Of a stretch of 64,000 nucleotides of DNA, positions 49,571 to 59,552 are shown one piece after another. The position numbers and the translations under genes are program-made. Origin of the DNA: Chromohalobacter canadensis (lineage in GTDB: Bacteria; Pseudomonadota; Gammaproteobacteria; Pseudomonadales; Halomonadaceae). Numbering within the stretch: the first letter of the stretch is position 1; the number at the start of each line of letters is the position of its first letter. Below the pieces are notes generated by a model. That model did not search any database and was not told where the DNA came from. It saw only the letters and a program-made list of their open reading frames with translations. Where the stretch lies: the NCBI RefSeq assembly GCF_034479555.1, contig NZ_CP140151.1, positions 310,001 through 374,000 of the forward strand. Reading direction: 5' to 3'.

Positions 49571-51313
49571 ATGCATTCGTCTTCATCGTCGTCTCCTCCC
49601 GCCCCCGGCACGCCGCTTTTGAAAGGGCTCGCCGCACGCCTGGTCGCGGAAGGCCTGATCGAGGAATCCAAGGCGCAGCATGCCTTGGAGGCCGTGCACG
49701 ACACGCATCAGTCGGTGCTCGAATACGTCATCGAGCAGCGCTGGGTTCCCGCACGAGAAGCCACCCAGAGTGCGGCGTGGGAATATGGCCTGCCGTTCGT
49801 CGACCTGGAGGCCATCAGTACCGAGCGCCTACCCATCGGTGAAGGGCTGTCCGATACCCTGATCCGCCGCCTCGGGGTACTGCCGCTGGCGCGTGGCGAA
49901 CGTCACATCAGCGTAGCGATTCCCTATCCCTCGACGCTTGCACACCTCGATGAGCTGCAGTTTACCACCGGGCTTACCGCCGAAGGCGTGTTGGTAGCCA
50001 CCGATCAACTGCAGCCAGCCATCGAGCGTTATCTCGTTCAGCGCGAGACGCATGGCATGCTCGAAGAGCTCGATGATGCCAGCGAGGCACTCGAGAACTT
50101 GGATCTCGACGATGTCGCGCCTCTCAATGAGGGGCTGGACACCGACGATGACGACGCGCCGGTGGTGCGCTTCGTACACAAAATGATGCTCGATGCTGCG
50201 CGTCGTGGCGCTTCGGATATCCATTTCGAGCCCTATGAATCGACCTTCCGCATCCGTTTCCGCATCGATGGCATCCTGGTCGAGGTTGCGCGCCCGCCCT
50301 TCAATCTGCGCGCTCGCCTTTCGGCACGCCTCAAGGTCATGTCGCGGCTGGATATCTCCGAGCGTCGCTTGCCGCAGGATGGCGCCATCAAGTTGCGCGT
50401 TTCGGCCTCGCGCACCATCGACTTCCGCGTCAGCACGCTGCCCACAGTACACGGCGAGAAAATCGTGCTGCGCTTGCTGGACGCCGGTGCCACACGCCTG
50501 GGCATCGATGCGCTGGGCTTCAGCGAATCGCAACAGGCGCTGTTTGAACACGCGCTCGCGCAGCCGCAGGGGATGATACTCGCCACCGGCCCCACCGGCA
50601 GCGGCAAGACCGTGACCCTGTATACCGGGCTCAACATCCTCAATACCGATGCGCGCAACATCGCCACCGCCGAGGACCCCGTCGAGCTCAAGCTCGATGG
50701 CATCAATCAGGTCAATGTGCTGCCCAAGATTGGGCTGGATTTCGCCAGCGCACTGCGCGCCTTCCTGCGCCAGGACCCCGATGTGGTGATGGTCGGTGAG
50801 GTCCGCGACCTGGAAACAGCCGAGATCTCCGTCAAGGCTGCGCAGACCGGCCATTTGGTCCTATCGACATTGCACACGAATTCGGCGGCGGAGACCCTGA
50901 CACGCCTGCGTAACATGGGTGTGGCGGCGTACAATATTGCAAGCTCGGTGACATTGATCGTCGCCCAGCGGTTGGTGCGCCAACTCTGCCCGCACTGCAA
51001 GACATCCGTCGAGCTGCCTCGGGAACTCTTTTTTGAGGCAGGCTTCACGGCAGAAGAAATCGAGACCGCGACCTGCTATAGCGCCACGGGCTGTACGCAG
51101 TGCACCCACGGCTACAAAGGACGCATCGGTCTCTATGAAGTACTCCCCGTCAGCGAGGCCATGAGCAAACTGATCATGGCTGACGGCAATTCATTGGAAC
51201 TCGGCGAACTGGCCCGTCAAGAAGGCCATCCCGATCTGCGGCGCAGCGGTCTGAGCAAAGTACTCGCGGGCATTACCAGCCTCGAGGAAATCAATCGCGT
51301 GGTGCTGGAATGA
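49571..51313 (+). CDS. pilB: Type IV pilus assembly ATPase PilB
   Basis: A 580-residue extension motor. It has a T2SSE N-terminal domain, then VVRFVHKMMLDAARRGASDIHFEP, Walker A in ILATGPTGSGKTVTLYTG, an Asp box NIATAEDPVELKL, Walker B DPDVVMVGEVRDLETA, the His box GHLVLSTLHTNSAAET, and a zinc-binding CPHC...CTQC. The start is uncertain: ATG 49571 is chosen and ATG 49508 is the alternative. It is followed by pilC and pilD. Confidence 0.95.
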   Translation: MHSSSSSSPPAPGTPLLKGLAARLVAEGLIEESKAQHALEAVHDTHQSVLEYVIEQRWVPAREATQSAAWEYGLPFVDLEAISTERLPIGEGLSDTLIRRLGVLPLARGERHISVAIPYPSTLAHLDELQFTTGLTAEGVLVATDQLQPAIERYLVQRETHGMLEELDDASEALENLDLDDVAPLNEGLDTDDDDAPVVRFVHKMMLDAARRGASDIHFEPYESTFRIRFRIDGILVEVARPPFNLRARLSARLKVMSRLDISERRLPQDGAIKLRVSASRTIDFRVSTLPTVHGEKIVLRLLDAGATRLGIDALGFSESQQALFEHALAQPQGMILATGPTGSGKTVTLYTGLNILNTDARNIATAEDPVELKLDGINQVNVLPKIGLDFASALRAFLRQDPDVVMVGEVRDLETAEISVKAAQTGHLVLSTLHTNSAAETLTRLRNMGVAAYNIASSVTLIVAQRLVRQLCPHCKTSVELPRELFFEAGFTAEEIETATCYSATGCTQCTHGYKGRIGLYEVLPVSEAMSKLIMADGNSLELGELARQEGHPDLRRSGLSKVLAGITSLEEINRVVLE

Positions 51314-51345
51314 GTGACTAGGGCAAGTGACATGAGGGCAACGAC

Positions 51346-52578
51346 ATGGCGGTAGCGACACGCAGCAAGGCGCCTCGGCGCGTCGTCCTGCACCGCTGGC
51401 GGTGGAAGGGCAAGAACTCCCGCGGTGAAACCATCCAAGGCGAACTGGTCGCCGCGGATGAAATGGGCGTGCGCCAGGAACTCGGACGTCAGAACATCCT
51501 CGTCAAGCGGATTCAGCGCGTGCGCAGCCCTTTCGGGCTGGGTCGCATACGCCCGCAGGACATCACCCTGTTCGCACGCCAGATGGCGACCATGATTCGT
51601 GCCGGCATTCCCTTGCTGCAGGCGTTCAGTGTCGTGTCGGAAAGCCTCAAGCGCCCCGCCATGCATCATCTCATCGAGACGTTGATGAACGAGGTCTCGG
51701 CAGGCGCCAGCTTTTCCGAAGCGCTCTCACAGCATCCGCGACATTTCGATCGCATGTTCGTCAACATGGTCGAAGCCGGCGAACAATCCGGCTCGCTGGA
51801 TCGAATGCTAGAGCGTGTCGCCAGCTACAAGGAAAAGATAGACTCGCTGCGCTCCCGCGTGCGCAAGGCGCTTTATTACCCCGCCGCTGTCGTGCTCGTG
51901 GGCATGGGGGTGACCGCCCTGCTGCTGATCAAGGTCGTACCGCAATTCGAGAGCCTGTTTCGCGGCTTCGGCGCCGACCTGCCCGCCTTCACGCAATTGA
52001 CCATCCACCTCTCGGAGTGGGTCCAAGCCTACTGGCCGCACCTGCTTGGCGCCTTCATCGCTGCCGGCGTGCTGATACGTCTCGGTATACGGCGTTCGCC
52101 GCGCTTCGCCTATCGCGTCGATGGGCTGATGCTGCGCCTCCCGGTGATCGGCGATATTCTCGACAAGTCGTCGGTGGCACGCTTCTCGCGGACCCTGGCG
52201 ACGACCTTCAGCGCCGGGGTGCCCTTGGTAGAATCACTGCATACTGCGGCAGGCTCGACCGGTAACCGCGTCTACCAGCGTGCCATCGACGAGGTACGTG
52301 AACACGTCGCCAGTGGCCAGCAACTCAACTTCGCCATGCGCGCCACCGGGCGCTTTCCCAATCTGGCCGTGCAGATGATCGGGGTCGGCGAAGAGTCCGG
52401 CGCACTGGACGCGATGCTCAACAAGGTCGCGGATTTCTACGAGGATGACGTCGACACCAAGGTCGACGCCCTGACATCGTTGCTCGAACCCTTCATCATC
52501 GTGGTGCTGGGCGTTCTGGTCGGCGGCCTCGTGGTGTCGATGTATCTGCCGATTTTCGAGATGGGCTCGGCAATCTAG
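51346..52578 (+). CDS. pilC: Type IV pilus inner-membrane platform protein PilC
   Basis: A 410-residue polytopic protein with the duplicated GspF fold. It has FARQMATMIRAGIPLLQAF in the first half and the equivalent FSRTLATTFSAGVPLVESL in the second half, with three membrane helices such as ALYYPAAVVLVGMGVTALLLIKVV and FIIVVLGVLVGGLVV. The protein connects PilB to the pilin assembly site. A short spacer separates it from pilB. Confidence 0.95.
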   Translation: MAVATRSKAPRRVVLHRWRWKGKNSRGETIQGELVAADEMGVRQELGRQNILVKRIQRVRSPFGLGRIRPQDITLFARQMATMIRAGIPLLQAFSVVSESLKRPAMHHLIETLMNEVSAGASFSEALSQHPRHFDRMFVNMVEAGEQSGSLDRMLERVASYKEKIDSLRSRVRKALYYPAAVVLVGMGVTALLLIKVVPQFESLFRGFGADLPAFTQLTIHLSEWVQAYWPHLLGAFIAAGVLIRLGIRRSPRFAYRVDGLMLRLPVIGDILDKSSVARFSRTLATTFSAGVPLVESLHTAAGSTGNRVYQRAIDEVREHVASGQQLNFAMRATGRFPNLAVQMIGVGEESGALDAMLNKVADFYEDDVDTKVDALTSLLEPFIIVVLGVLVGGLVVSMYLPIFEMGSAI

Positions 52579-52648
52579 GACGCTACCGCGTTCCCCAATT
52601 CATCCGCCCCGGCATTTCGCCGGGCGCGTTCGTTTCAGGAGTGGCACG

Positions 52649-53491
52649 TTGCTCGCCGATATCCCTTTACCGTGGCTGGCCGTGATGGCGTTTGTCCTCG
52701 GTAGCTTGCTGGGCAGTTTTCTCAATGTCGTCATCGTACGTTTACCCGTGATGCTGATGCAGCAATGGCGCCAGGAAGCACGCGATGCGCTGGCGCTTCC
52801 CGAGGAAGAGGTGGCGCGCTACAACCTGTGCACGCCGCGTTCGCAATGTCCGAGCTGTCGCCAGCCAATCGCCTGGCACGACAACCTGCCCCTGATTGGC
52901 TGGTTCAAACGGCGTGGCCGCTGCGCGCACTGCCAGACGCGTATCAGCGTGCAGTACCCGCTGATCGAACTGATGGCGGGCCTGTTGATGGCGAGTGTCA
53001 TCATCGTGCATGGCGCCACCTGGGCGGCACTTGCCTGGAGCGGACTTTGCCTGGCGCTGCTGGTGCTGGCTGTCATCGATCTGCGCACCCAGTTGCTCCC
53101 CGATATCATCACGCTGCCATTGCTCTGGGCCGGCCTGCTTTATCAGCTCTTCTTTCAGCCCTATATGCTCGGGAATGCAGTCGTCGGCGCAATGGCCGGT
53201 TATGTGCTTCTGTGGAGCTTTTACTGGCTTTTCAAGTGGCTGACCAAAAAGGAAGGCATGGGCTACGGTGACTTCAAGCTGTTAGCGGCGCTGGGCGCCT
53301 GGCTCGGCTGGACGATGCTGCCGATGCTACTGATGCTCTCCGCCGGGTTGGGTGCGATTATCGGGGTGCTGTTGCAGCTCTCGCTGCCACGCTTGCGCGG
53401 CATGCCGCTACCATTCGGTCCTTTTCTCGCCCTCGCCGGGTGGGTCGCGGTACTCTTCGGCGCACCACTACGCGCCTGGACCGGCTTATAA
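52649..53491 (+). CDS. pilD: Prepilin peptidase PilD
   Basis: A 280-residue inner-membrane aspartic protease and N-methyltransferase that cleaves pilin leaders before Phe1. It has the cytoplasmic CPSCRQPI...CAHCQTRI zinc motif, DLRTQLLPDIITLPLLW with the first catalytic Asp, and GMGYGDFKLLAALGAWLG with the second. TTG at 52649 with AGGAG eight bases upstream is the likely start (a longer form is not visible). It precedes coaE, a common order. Confidence 0.95.
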   Translation: MLADIPLPWLAVMAFVLGSLLGSFLNVVIVRLPVMLMQQWRQEARDALALPEEEVARYNLCTPRSQCPSCRQPIAWHDNLPLIGWFKRRGRCAHCQTRISVQYPLIELMAGLLMASVIIVHGATWAALAWSGLCLALLVLAVIDLRTQLLPDIITLPLLWAGLLYQLFFQPYMLGNAVVGAMAGYVLLWSFYWLFKWLTKKEGMGYGDFKLLAALGAWLGWTMLPMLLMLSAGLGAIIGVLLQLSLPRLRGMPLPFGPFLALAGWVAVLFGAPLRAWTGL

Positions 53492-53501
53492 GGAATTTGC
53501 C

Positions 53502-54140
53502 ATGACCTCCACCGCCCCCATCATCGGCGTAACCGGTGGCATCGCCTCGGGCAAGTCCACCGTCGCCGCCATGTTCGCCGAGCTGGGGATCCCCTGGGTC
53601 GATGCCGACCTTGTGGCACGCGATATCGTCGCGCCAGGTGAGCCCGCGCTGGACGAAATCGTGGCACGTTACGGAAACTCGCTGCTCGACGCGCACGGCG
53701 AGCTGCAACGCCGCGCCTTGCGCGACATTGTGTTCGCCGATGACAGCGAGCGCCAGTGGCTGGAAAGCGTCACGCATCCACGCATCCGCCAGCGATTGCG
53801 TGAGCGTCTCGAGGCGATACGTCAGGGCGCCGCCCCCTATGGGCTGCTCGTGTCGCCGCTGTTGTTCGAGACGGATCAAGTCTCGCTGGTCGACCGCCGC
53901 CTGGTCATCGATGTTCCCGAAACGCTTCAGGTGACGCGTACTCAGGCACGCGATGAAGTGAGTGAAACTCAGGCGCATGCTATCCTCGCGGCACAGATGC
54001 CCCGCCAAGAGCGGTTGGCGCTTGCCGACGACGTGATCGAGAATCATGGTGACATGACGGCGCTGAAGGCGCAGGTCACCGAACTCGACGCGCGTTACCG
54101 GCAACTATTCGATGGCACCCATCAGGAGCATTCGCTTTAG
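53502..54140 (+). CDS. coaE: Dephospho-CoA kinase
   Basis: Final step of coenzyme A synthesis. The 212-residue protein has the P-loop GVTGGIASGKSTVA, then VDADLVARDIVAPG and VSPLLFETDQ with the nucleotide lid. The chosen ATG has AAGGAA upstream; the open frame is 50 codons longer and overlaps pilD without similarity. It is followed directly by yacG, with one base between stop and start. Confidence 0.94.
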   Translation: MTSTAPIIGVTGGIASGKSTVAAMFAELGIPWVDADLVARDIVAPGEPALDEIVARYGNSLLDAHGELQRRALRDIVFADDSERQWLESVTHPRIRQRLRERLEAIRQGAAPYGLLVSPLLFETDQVSLVDRRLVIDVPETLQVTRTQARDEVSETQAHAILAAQMPRQERLALADDVIENHGDMTALKAQVTELDARYRQLFDGTHQEHSL

Positions 54141-54141
54141 C

Positions 54142-54375
54142 ATGACGGAGACATCCCAAGATCGCCCCCTTGAAGTCGCCTGTCCCCAGTGTCGCACCAA
54201 GGTCGCCTGGACAGCCGACAACCCGTATCGCCCCTTCTGCTCAAAGCGCTGTCGCTTGCTCGACCTTGGCGCCTGGGCCGATGAATCCCATCGTATCGCG
54301 GGCGAGCCCGCCATGGACGAAACCGATCTCGACCGTTTGATCGACGATCTGGAACGCGGCGAACCACGCCAATAA
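54142..54375 (+). CDS. yacG: YacG family DNA gyrase inhibitor
   Basis: A 77-residue zinc protein with VACPQCRTKVAWTADNPYRPF and CSKRCRLLDLGAW, a four-Cys site, and an acidic C-terminus. The E. coli protein binds and inhibits GyrB. It follows coaE as usual; the zapD gene often found between them is absent. Starts at ATG 54142, one base after the coaE stop; a longer reading overlaps coaE. Confidence 0.92.
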   Translation: MTETSQDRPLEVACPQCRTKVAWTADNPYRPFCSKRCRLLDLGAWADESHRIAGEPAMDETDLDRLIDDLERGEPRQ

Positions 54376-54385
54376 GGCATAAACG

Positions 54386-54416
54386 CCAACGGCCCGCCAA
54401 AATGGCGAGCCGTTGG
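54386..54416. terminator. Bidirectional hairpin between yacG and the Nudix-ThiE gene
   Basis: CCAACGGC (54386-54393) pairs with GCCGTTGG (54409-54416) and an inner CGCCA/TGGCG continues the stem to a 3-base AAA loop. It lies between convergent genes; no T-run is seen. Confidence 0.55.
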
Positions 54417-54447
54417 TATGCGATACAGCGCTATCGCGACGAGAGCG

Positions 54448-55401
54448 TTATTTCCAGAGATCGCGAATCGTCGCAATCCCTTGGGCGCCCACCGCACGCG
54501 CCTGATCGATATCGTCTCGCGTAACCCCGCCTAGCGCATAGACTGGCATACCCGCGGTTTCCACCAGTTGCTGGAAATCATGCCAACCGACCGGCGCAGC
54601 CTCTGGGTGGCTCGGGGTCACGCGCAGCGGCGAAAAGGTCACGAAATCGCAACCAATCTCGGCGGCCTGCTCGAGTTGACGGGGATCGTGCGTGGACGCT
54701 CCCAACCACTTGTCATTGGCAACAGGGCGATGCTGGAGCGCCATCAAGGTACGGCTGGGCAAATGAATGCCATCGGCATCGATGCTGTCGAGCAGTGCAG
54801 GGTCGCCGTTGAGAATCAGGCGTGCCTCGTAGCGACGACAGAGCGCTAGTGCTTGCTCGGCACGCTTTAGATATGCGCTGTCATCCAACGTCTTGGCTCG
54901 CAGTTGCACCAGGCGTACGTCGTCATCACGCAAGGCGCGTTCGAGCTTGTCGAGAAATACCGTATCGTCGGCTTCCTCGTCACTGATCAGATACTCGTGC
55001 GGCAGACACACCGCGCGCAAGATCGGGTGATTGGCTTCCGGGAACGGATAATTGTTCAGCTCGTTCTGGGGCACCCAACGTACCGCCTGGCCTTCGCGCC
55101 CAAAGGGCTCGCCCTCGAACTCATGTACCTGCCAGACATCGAGCAAAATGCGTTTGTCGGCATATTCATGGTGAACGCGAATGAGTGGTTGAGCGCGCAG
55201 AATCTCGACGCCCAGCTCTTCGCGGAGTTCACGCCTGAGCGCTTCGAAACCGGTTTCGTAGGGTGCCAGCTTGCCCCCGGGGAATTCCCATAGCCCACCC
55301 TGATCGACGATCGAGGGACGGCGTGCCAACAGCACATGACCATCCTCGCGAATGATGGCAGCCGCCGCTACGTGTACCCTTCTCTTCACCATGTTGGTCA
55401 T
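54448..55401 (-). CDS. MutT-type Nudix hydrolase fused to a ThiE-like domain
   Basis: A 317-residue protein in two parts. Residues 1-135 are a Nudix domain with the box GGKLAPYETGFEALRRELRE then ELGV, the MutT arrangement that hydrolyses oxidised nucleotides such as 8-oxo-dGTP. The remainder is a thiamine-phosphate-synthase-like TIM barrel (RLVQLRAKTLDDSAYLKRAE, LNGDPALLDSIDADGIHL, and VYALGGVTRDDIDQARAVGA). Similar fusions occur in other gammaproteobacteria. Whether the second part makes thiamine phosphate is not clear. It replaces the stand-alone mutT usually found here between secA and yacG. Confidence 0.88.
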   Translation of the reverse strand: MTNMVKRRVHVAAAAIIREDGHVLLARRPSIVDQGGLWEFPGGKLAPYETGFEALRRELREELGVEILRAQPLIRVHHEYADKRILLDVWQVHEFEGEPFGREGQAVRWVPQNELNNYPFPEANHPILRAVCLPHEYLISDEEADDTVFLDKLERALRDDDVRLVQLRAKTLDDSAYLKRAEQALALCRRYEARLILNGDPALLDSIDADGIHLPSRTLMALQHRPVANDKWLGASTHDPRQLEQAAEIGCDFVTFSPLRVTPSHPEAAPVGWHDFQQLVETAGMPVYALGGVTRDDIDQARAVGAQGIATIRDLWK

Positions 55402-55498
55402 TTCACCTTGACTGACTATTCATGATCCACGGACCGAAGGTGGCCCGCTCATCGCTGCTGCCATCCGCACTCGGCTAGCCGTACTGTACGACTCGCAC

Positions 55499-56707
55499 TC
55501 AACTACGGTAGTCGGCATTGATGGAGACATAATCGTGTGACAAGTCCGACGTCCAGACCGTCGCCGCGACATCTCCGCGTCCCAGATGGATACGAATCGT
55601 GATCTCGGACTCGGCCATGACCGCGCTGCCCGCCGCCTCGGTATACGAAGCCGCACGGCCGCCGCGTTCGACTAGCGCCACATCGCCGAGGTCGATAGAG
55701 ATACGTGACACATCCAGATCGGGTACCGGAGCACGCCCGACCGCCGCCAAAATACGCCCCCAATTGGCATCACTGGCATAAAGTGCCGTTTTCACCAATG
55801 GCGAATGCGCCACGGTAAAGGCAACATCCAACGCTTCCTGCCGATCAGTTGCCCCTTCGACCTCGAGGGTAACGAACTTGGTCGCACCCTCGGCATCACG
55901 AATGATCGCCTGCGCCAATTCTACCAGCACCTCGGTCAACGCCGCAGCAAAGCGCGCTTCGTGCTCGTCGGTGCCGATGCGCACACCGCTTCCGGTGGCA
56001 GCCAATGTACAGGCATCGTTAGTCGAAGTATCCGAGTCCACGGTGATGCAGTTGAAGGACTCATCGACGGCACGCCGCAACAGTACTTGCAGGCGCGCAT
56101 CGTCGATGGCGGCATCGGTGAAGACGAAGCTCAGCATCGTGGCCATGTCGGGCTTGATCATTCCTGAGCCCTTGGCAATGCCGTTGATCGTCACCGGTTG
56201 GCCGTCGATCTCGATACACGTCGTGGCCCCTTTGGCACGCGTGTCCGTGGTCAGAATGCCTTCGCCCGCGGTCTGCCAGCCATCCACCGACAACGCGGCA
56301 AGCGCCTCCGGCAAGGCATCGCATAGCCGCGTCACTGTCAGGGGCTCGCCGATCACACCGGTCGAAAACGGCAAGACGCACTGCGCGGCGACACCCGTCA
56401 GCTCGCCTAACGCCTGGCAACTCTGCTCGGCATCGTGCATGCCCTGCTCACCCGTACCGGCATTGGCATTACCGGTATTGATCAGCAGATAACGCGGCCT
56501 GTCCGTCTCGAGATGACGTCGCGCCACATGAACCGGTGCCGCGCAAAATGCATTGCGCGTAAACGCCGCCGCCAAAGTCGTCGCCTCGGGCAGCTCGATC
56601 ACCACCAGATCACGGCGCCCCGGTGCCTTGATACCTGCCATCGCCGTTCCCAGGCGAATGCCCTCGATGGCCGGCATCGCCGGAAAACTCGCTTCCCCCA
56701 CCGCCAT
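55499..56707 (-). CDS. argJ: Ornithine acetyltransferase / N-acetylglutamate synthase
   Basis: Recycles the acetyl group in the arginine pathway. The 402-residue protein has LLINTGNANAGTGEQGMHD, the auto-cleavage site around KPDMATMLSFVF (Ala-Thr-Met-Leu, with Thr the nucleophile), and ESFNCITVDSDTSTNDA. ATG at 56707 (MAVGEASFPAMP) has GAGG upstream. It lies 33 bases past secA, in the same direction, an order also seen in pseudomonads. Confidence 0.94.
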   Translation of the reverse strand: MAVGEASFPAMPAIEGIRLGTAMAGIKAPGRRDLVVIELPEATTLAAAFTRNAFCAAPVHVARRHLETDRPRYLLINTGNANAGTGEQGMHDAEQSCQALGELTGVAAQCVLPFSTGVIGEPLTVTRLCDALPEALAALSVDGWQTAGEGILTTDTRAKGATTCIEIDGQPVTINGIAKGSGMIKPDMATMLSFVFTDAAIDDARLQVLLRRAVDESFNCITVDSDTSTNDACTLAATGSGVRIGTDEHEARFAAALTEVLVELAQAIIRDAEGATKFVTLEVEGATDRQEALDVAFTVAHSPLVKTALYASDANWGRILAAVGRAPVPDLDVSRISIDLGDVALVERGGRAASYTEAAGSAVMAESEITIRIHLGRGDVAATVWTSDLSHDYVSINADYRS

Positions 56708-56740
56708 GTCGTCTCTCCTCATGCCACGTTTGCCATGCGC

Positions 56741-59479
56741 TCAGCTCAATTTGCCGTGGCAATGCTTGTATTTCTTGCCGGAGCCGCAAGGGCACGAGTC
56801 GTTGCGACCCACCTTGGGGCCTTCGCGGCGTACCGGCTGTCCGTCGTCTTCGTCGCCAGTACGTTCCTCGCCTTCGGCAGCCACCGCCTCAGCCGAAGCC
56901 ACGGCGTCTTCATGAACCGGCTGGCTGACCGCACGCTCGCGCTCCAGCGTGGCACGCCGCTCACGTTCCAATTCATCGACCTCTTCCTGACGCCGCACTT
57001 GCACATGACTCAGGATGCGAATGACATCGTGCTTGATGTTGGCCAGCAGTGTCTGGAAGAGCTCGAAAGCTTCACGCTTGTATTCCTGCTTGGGATTCTT
57101 TTGTGCATACCCACGCAGATGGATCCCGCGACGCAGATGGTCCATGTGCTGCAGGTGTTCCTTCCAACGCGTATCGAGCACCTGCAACATGACCTGCTTT
57201 TCGAAGCGGCGCATCAGCTCCGGGCCGACGGCCTCGGCCTTGCTGACGAAGAGACCGCGGTGCTGGTCGTGCAGACGTTCACGCAGCAGGTCTTCATGGA
57301 AGTGTTCGTCTTCTTCAGCCCATTGCACCAAGGGAACATCGAGATTGAACTCTTGCTTGAGGTAATCCTGTAGCCCGGGCAGATCCCATTGCTCGGCCAA
57401 GCTCTGTGGCGGCACATAACTAGTGATGGCTTCAGACAAGACCTGCTCGCGAATCTCTGCGATATTCGACGAGAGATCATCGGTCCTAAGCACTTCATCG
57501 CGCTGCTGATAGACAACACGCCGCTGATCGTTGGAAACGTCGTCGTATTCCAGCAACTGCTTACGAATGTCGAAGTTGCGACCCTCGACCTTTTTCTGAG
57601 CACGCTCGACGGCGTTGGACACCATCTTGTGTTCGATCGCCTCGCCGCGCTCTAGTCCCAAGGCATTCATCAACCGCTGTACGCGATCAGAGCCGAACAG
57701 CCGCATGAGATTGTCTTCCAACGAGAGGAAGAAGCGTGTCGACCCTGGATCACCCTGACGGCCGGAGCGCCCACGCAGCTGATTGTCGATACGCCGCGAT
57801 TCGTGGCGTTCGGAACCAATCACGTGGAGACCGCCCGCGGCAAGTACAGCATCGTGGCGTTCCTGCCATGCTGCCTTGAGTGCTGCGAGCTGATCTTCGG
57901 AAGGATTATCGAGAGCCGCCGCTTCGGCTTCCCAGTTACCCCCCAATACGATATCGGTACCACGCCCGGCCATGTTGGTGGCGATAGTGACGGCACCGGG
58001 CTGCCCCGCCTGGGCGATGATTTCCGCTTCGCTCTGGTGCTGCTTGGCGTTAAGCACATTGTGCGGTATCTGATACTGCTGCATCAGTTGGGCGAGGTAT
58101 TCGGAGGTATCGATCGATGCCGTGCCCACCAAGATGGGACGCCCGGCTTCGCGTTGCGTCTTGACGTCATCGATGATGGCTTCGAATTTCTCTTCACCGC
58201 TCATGTAGACCAAATCGTTGTGGTCCACACGTACCAGAGGACGGTTGGTGGGAATCACCATGACATCCAGCCCGTAGATCTGACGGAACTCGAACGCCTC
58301 GGTATCCGCAGTACCCGTCATCCCCGACAGCTTGTCATACAGACGAAAGTAATTCTGGAAGGTCGTCGAGGCCAGCGTTTGGCTCTCTTTCTGAATTGTC
58401 ACGCCTTCCTTGGCTTCGACCGCTTGGTGCAGCCCCTCGGACCAGCGGCGCCCCGGCATGCTACGCCCAGTGTGCTCGTCGACGATGACGACTTCATCGT
58501 TATTGACGATGTAATCGACGTCACGATGATAGAGATGGCGTGCACGCAATGCCGAATGCACATGCTGTAGAAGCCCCAGGTTCTGGGCCGAGTAAAGCGA
58601 GTCGTCCGCGCCCAGAAGCTCCGTTTCTCTGAGTATCCCTTCCAGCTTCTGGTGACCGGTTTCCGTCAGCTCCACCTGCTTTTGTTTCTCATCGAGAATA
58701 AAGTCCCCGCTGGCCGGGTCCTCTTCGTCGCTGCACTCGTCGAGCCCCAGGGAAAGCTGATTGATACGCCGATAAAGCTCGACGTTTTCTTCGACCGGTC
58801 CGGAAATGATCAGCGGCGTACGCGCCTCGTCGATGAGAATCGAGTCGACCTCATCGATGATCGCGTAGTGCAGCGCACGCTGGACCTTATCATCCAGCGA
58901 AAACGCCATATTGTCGCGCAGATAGTCGAACCCGAATTCGTTGTTGGTGCCGTATGTGATATCGCAGGCGTAGGCTTCGCGCTTCTGAGCCGAAGCCTGG
59001 CCGGAGTAGATCGTGCCCACGCTGAGGTCGAGAAACTCGTAGAGCGGGCGCATCCACTCGGCATCACGGCTCGCCAGATAATCGTTGACCGTCACCACGT
59101 GCACGCCCTTGCCCGGCAACGCATTGAGATAGACCGACAAGGTGCCGACCAGGGTCTTGCCCTCGCCGGTTTTCATCTCGGCGATGCGCCCCTCGTGCAA
59201 CGTCATCCCGCCGACCATCTGCACATCGAAGTGACGCATTCCCATCACGCGCTTACTCGCCTCGCGCACAACGGCGAAAGCTTCGGGAAGTATCTTGTCA
59301 ATGGACTCGCCTGACTCCAGGCGTGTGCGGAATTCGCTGGTCTTGGCCGTCAGAGCGGCATCATCGAGGGCCTCGAACGTGGGTTCCAGCGCGTTGATGG
59401 CCTCGGTGGCCTTGCGCATGCGTTTGACTTCGCGCTCGTTCTTAGAGCCGACAAGCTTACGTACGATGGTATTGAGCAT
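56741..59479 (-). CDS. secA: Preprotein translocase ATPase SecA
   Basis: The 912-residue motor of Sec protein export. Walker A in [19 protein letters not shown], the [15 protein letters not shown]alker B region, and [12 protein letters not shown] in NBD2 are intact. The C-terminal tail ends in the zinc site [20 protein letters not shown], which binds SecB. AGGAT eight bases before the ATG is a moderate ribosome binding site. It is preceded 73 bases upstream by a small secreted-looking ORF on the same strand. Confidence 0.97.
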   Translation of the reverse strand: MLNTIVRKLVGSKNEREVKRMRKATEAINALEPTFEALDDAALTAKTSEFRTRLESGESIDKILPEAFAVVREASKRVMGMRHFDVQMVGGMTLHEGRIAEMKTGEGKTLVGTLSVYLNALPGKGVHVVTVNDYLASRDAEWMRPLYEFLDLSVGTIYSGQASAQKREAYACDITYGTNNEFGFDYLRDNMAFSLDDKVQRALHYAIIDEVDSILIDEARTPLIISGPVEENVELYRRINQLSLGLDECSDEEDPASGDFILDEKQKQVELTETGHQKLEGILRETELLGADDSLYSAQNLGLLQHVHSALRARHLYHRDVDYIVNNDEVVIVDEHTGRSMPGRRWSEGLHQAVEAKEGVTIQKESQTLASTTFQNYFRLYDKLSGMTGTADTEAFEFRQIYGLDVMVIPTNRPLVRVDHNDLVYMSGEEKFEAIIDDVKTQREAGRPILVGTASIDTSEYLAQLMQQYQIPHNVLNAKQHQSEAEIIAQAGQPGAVTIATNMAGRGTDIVLGGNWEAEAAALDNPSEDQLAALKAAWQERHDAVLAAGGLHVIGSERHESRRIDNQLRGRSGRQGDPGSTRFFLSLEDNLMRLFGSDRVQRLMNALGLERGEAIEHKMVSNAVERAQKKVEGRNFDIRKQLLEYDDVSNDQRRVVYQQRDEVLRTDDLSSNIAEIREQVLSEAITSYVPPQSLAEQWDLPGLQDYLKQEFNLDVPLVQWAEEDEHFHEDLLRERLHDQHRGLFVSKAEAVGPELMRRFEKQVMLQVLDTRWKEHLQHMDHLRRGIHLRGYAQKNPKQEYKREAFELFQTLLANIKHDVIRILSHVQVRRQEEVDELERERRATLERERAVSQPVHEDAVASAEAVAAEGEERTGDEDDGQPVRREGPKVGRNDSCPCGSGKKYKHCHGKLS

Positions 59480-59552
59480 GTGAGATCCTGAAATCCAAAA
59501 GTGCCTAAAACGTCATATCGGCCACCGCATCGACGCGGGACCGACGTCGATA

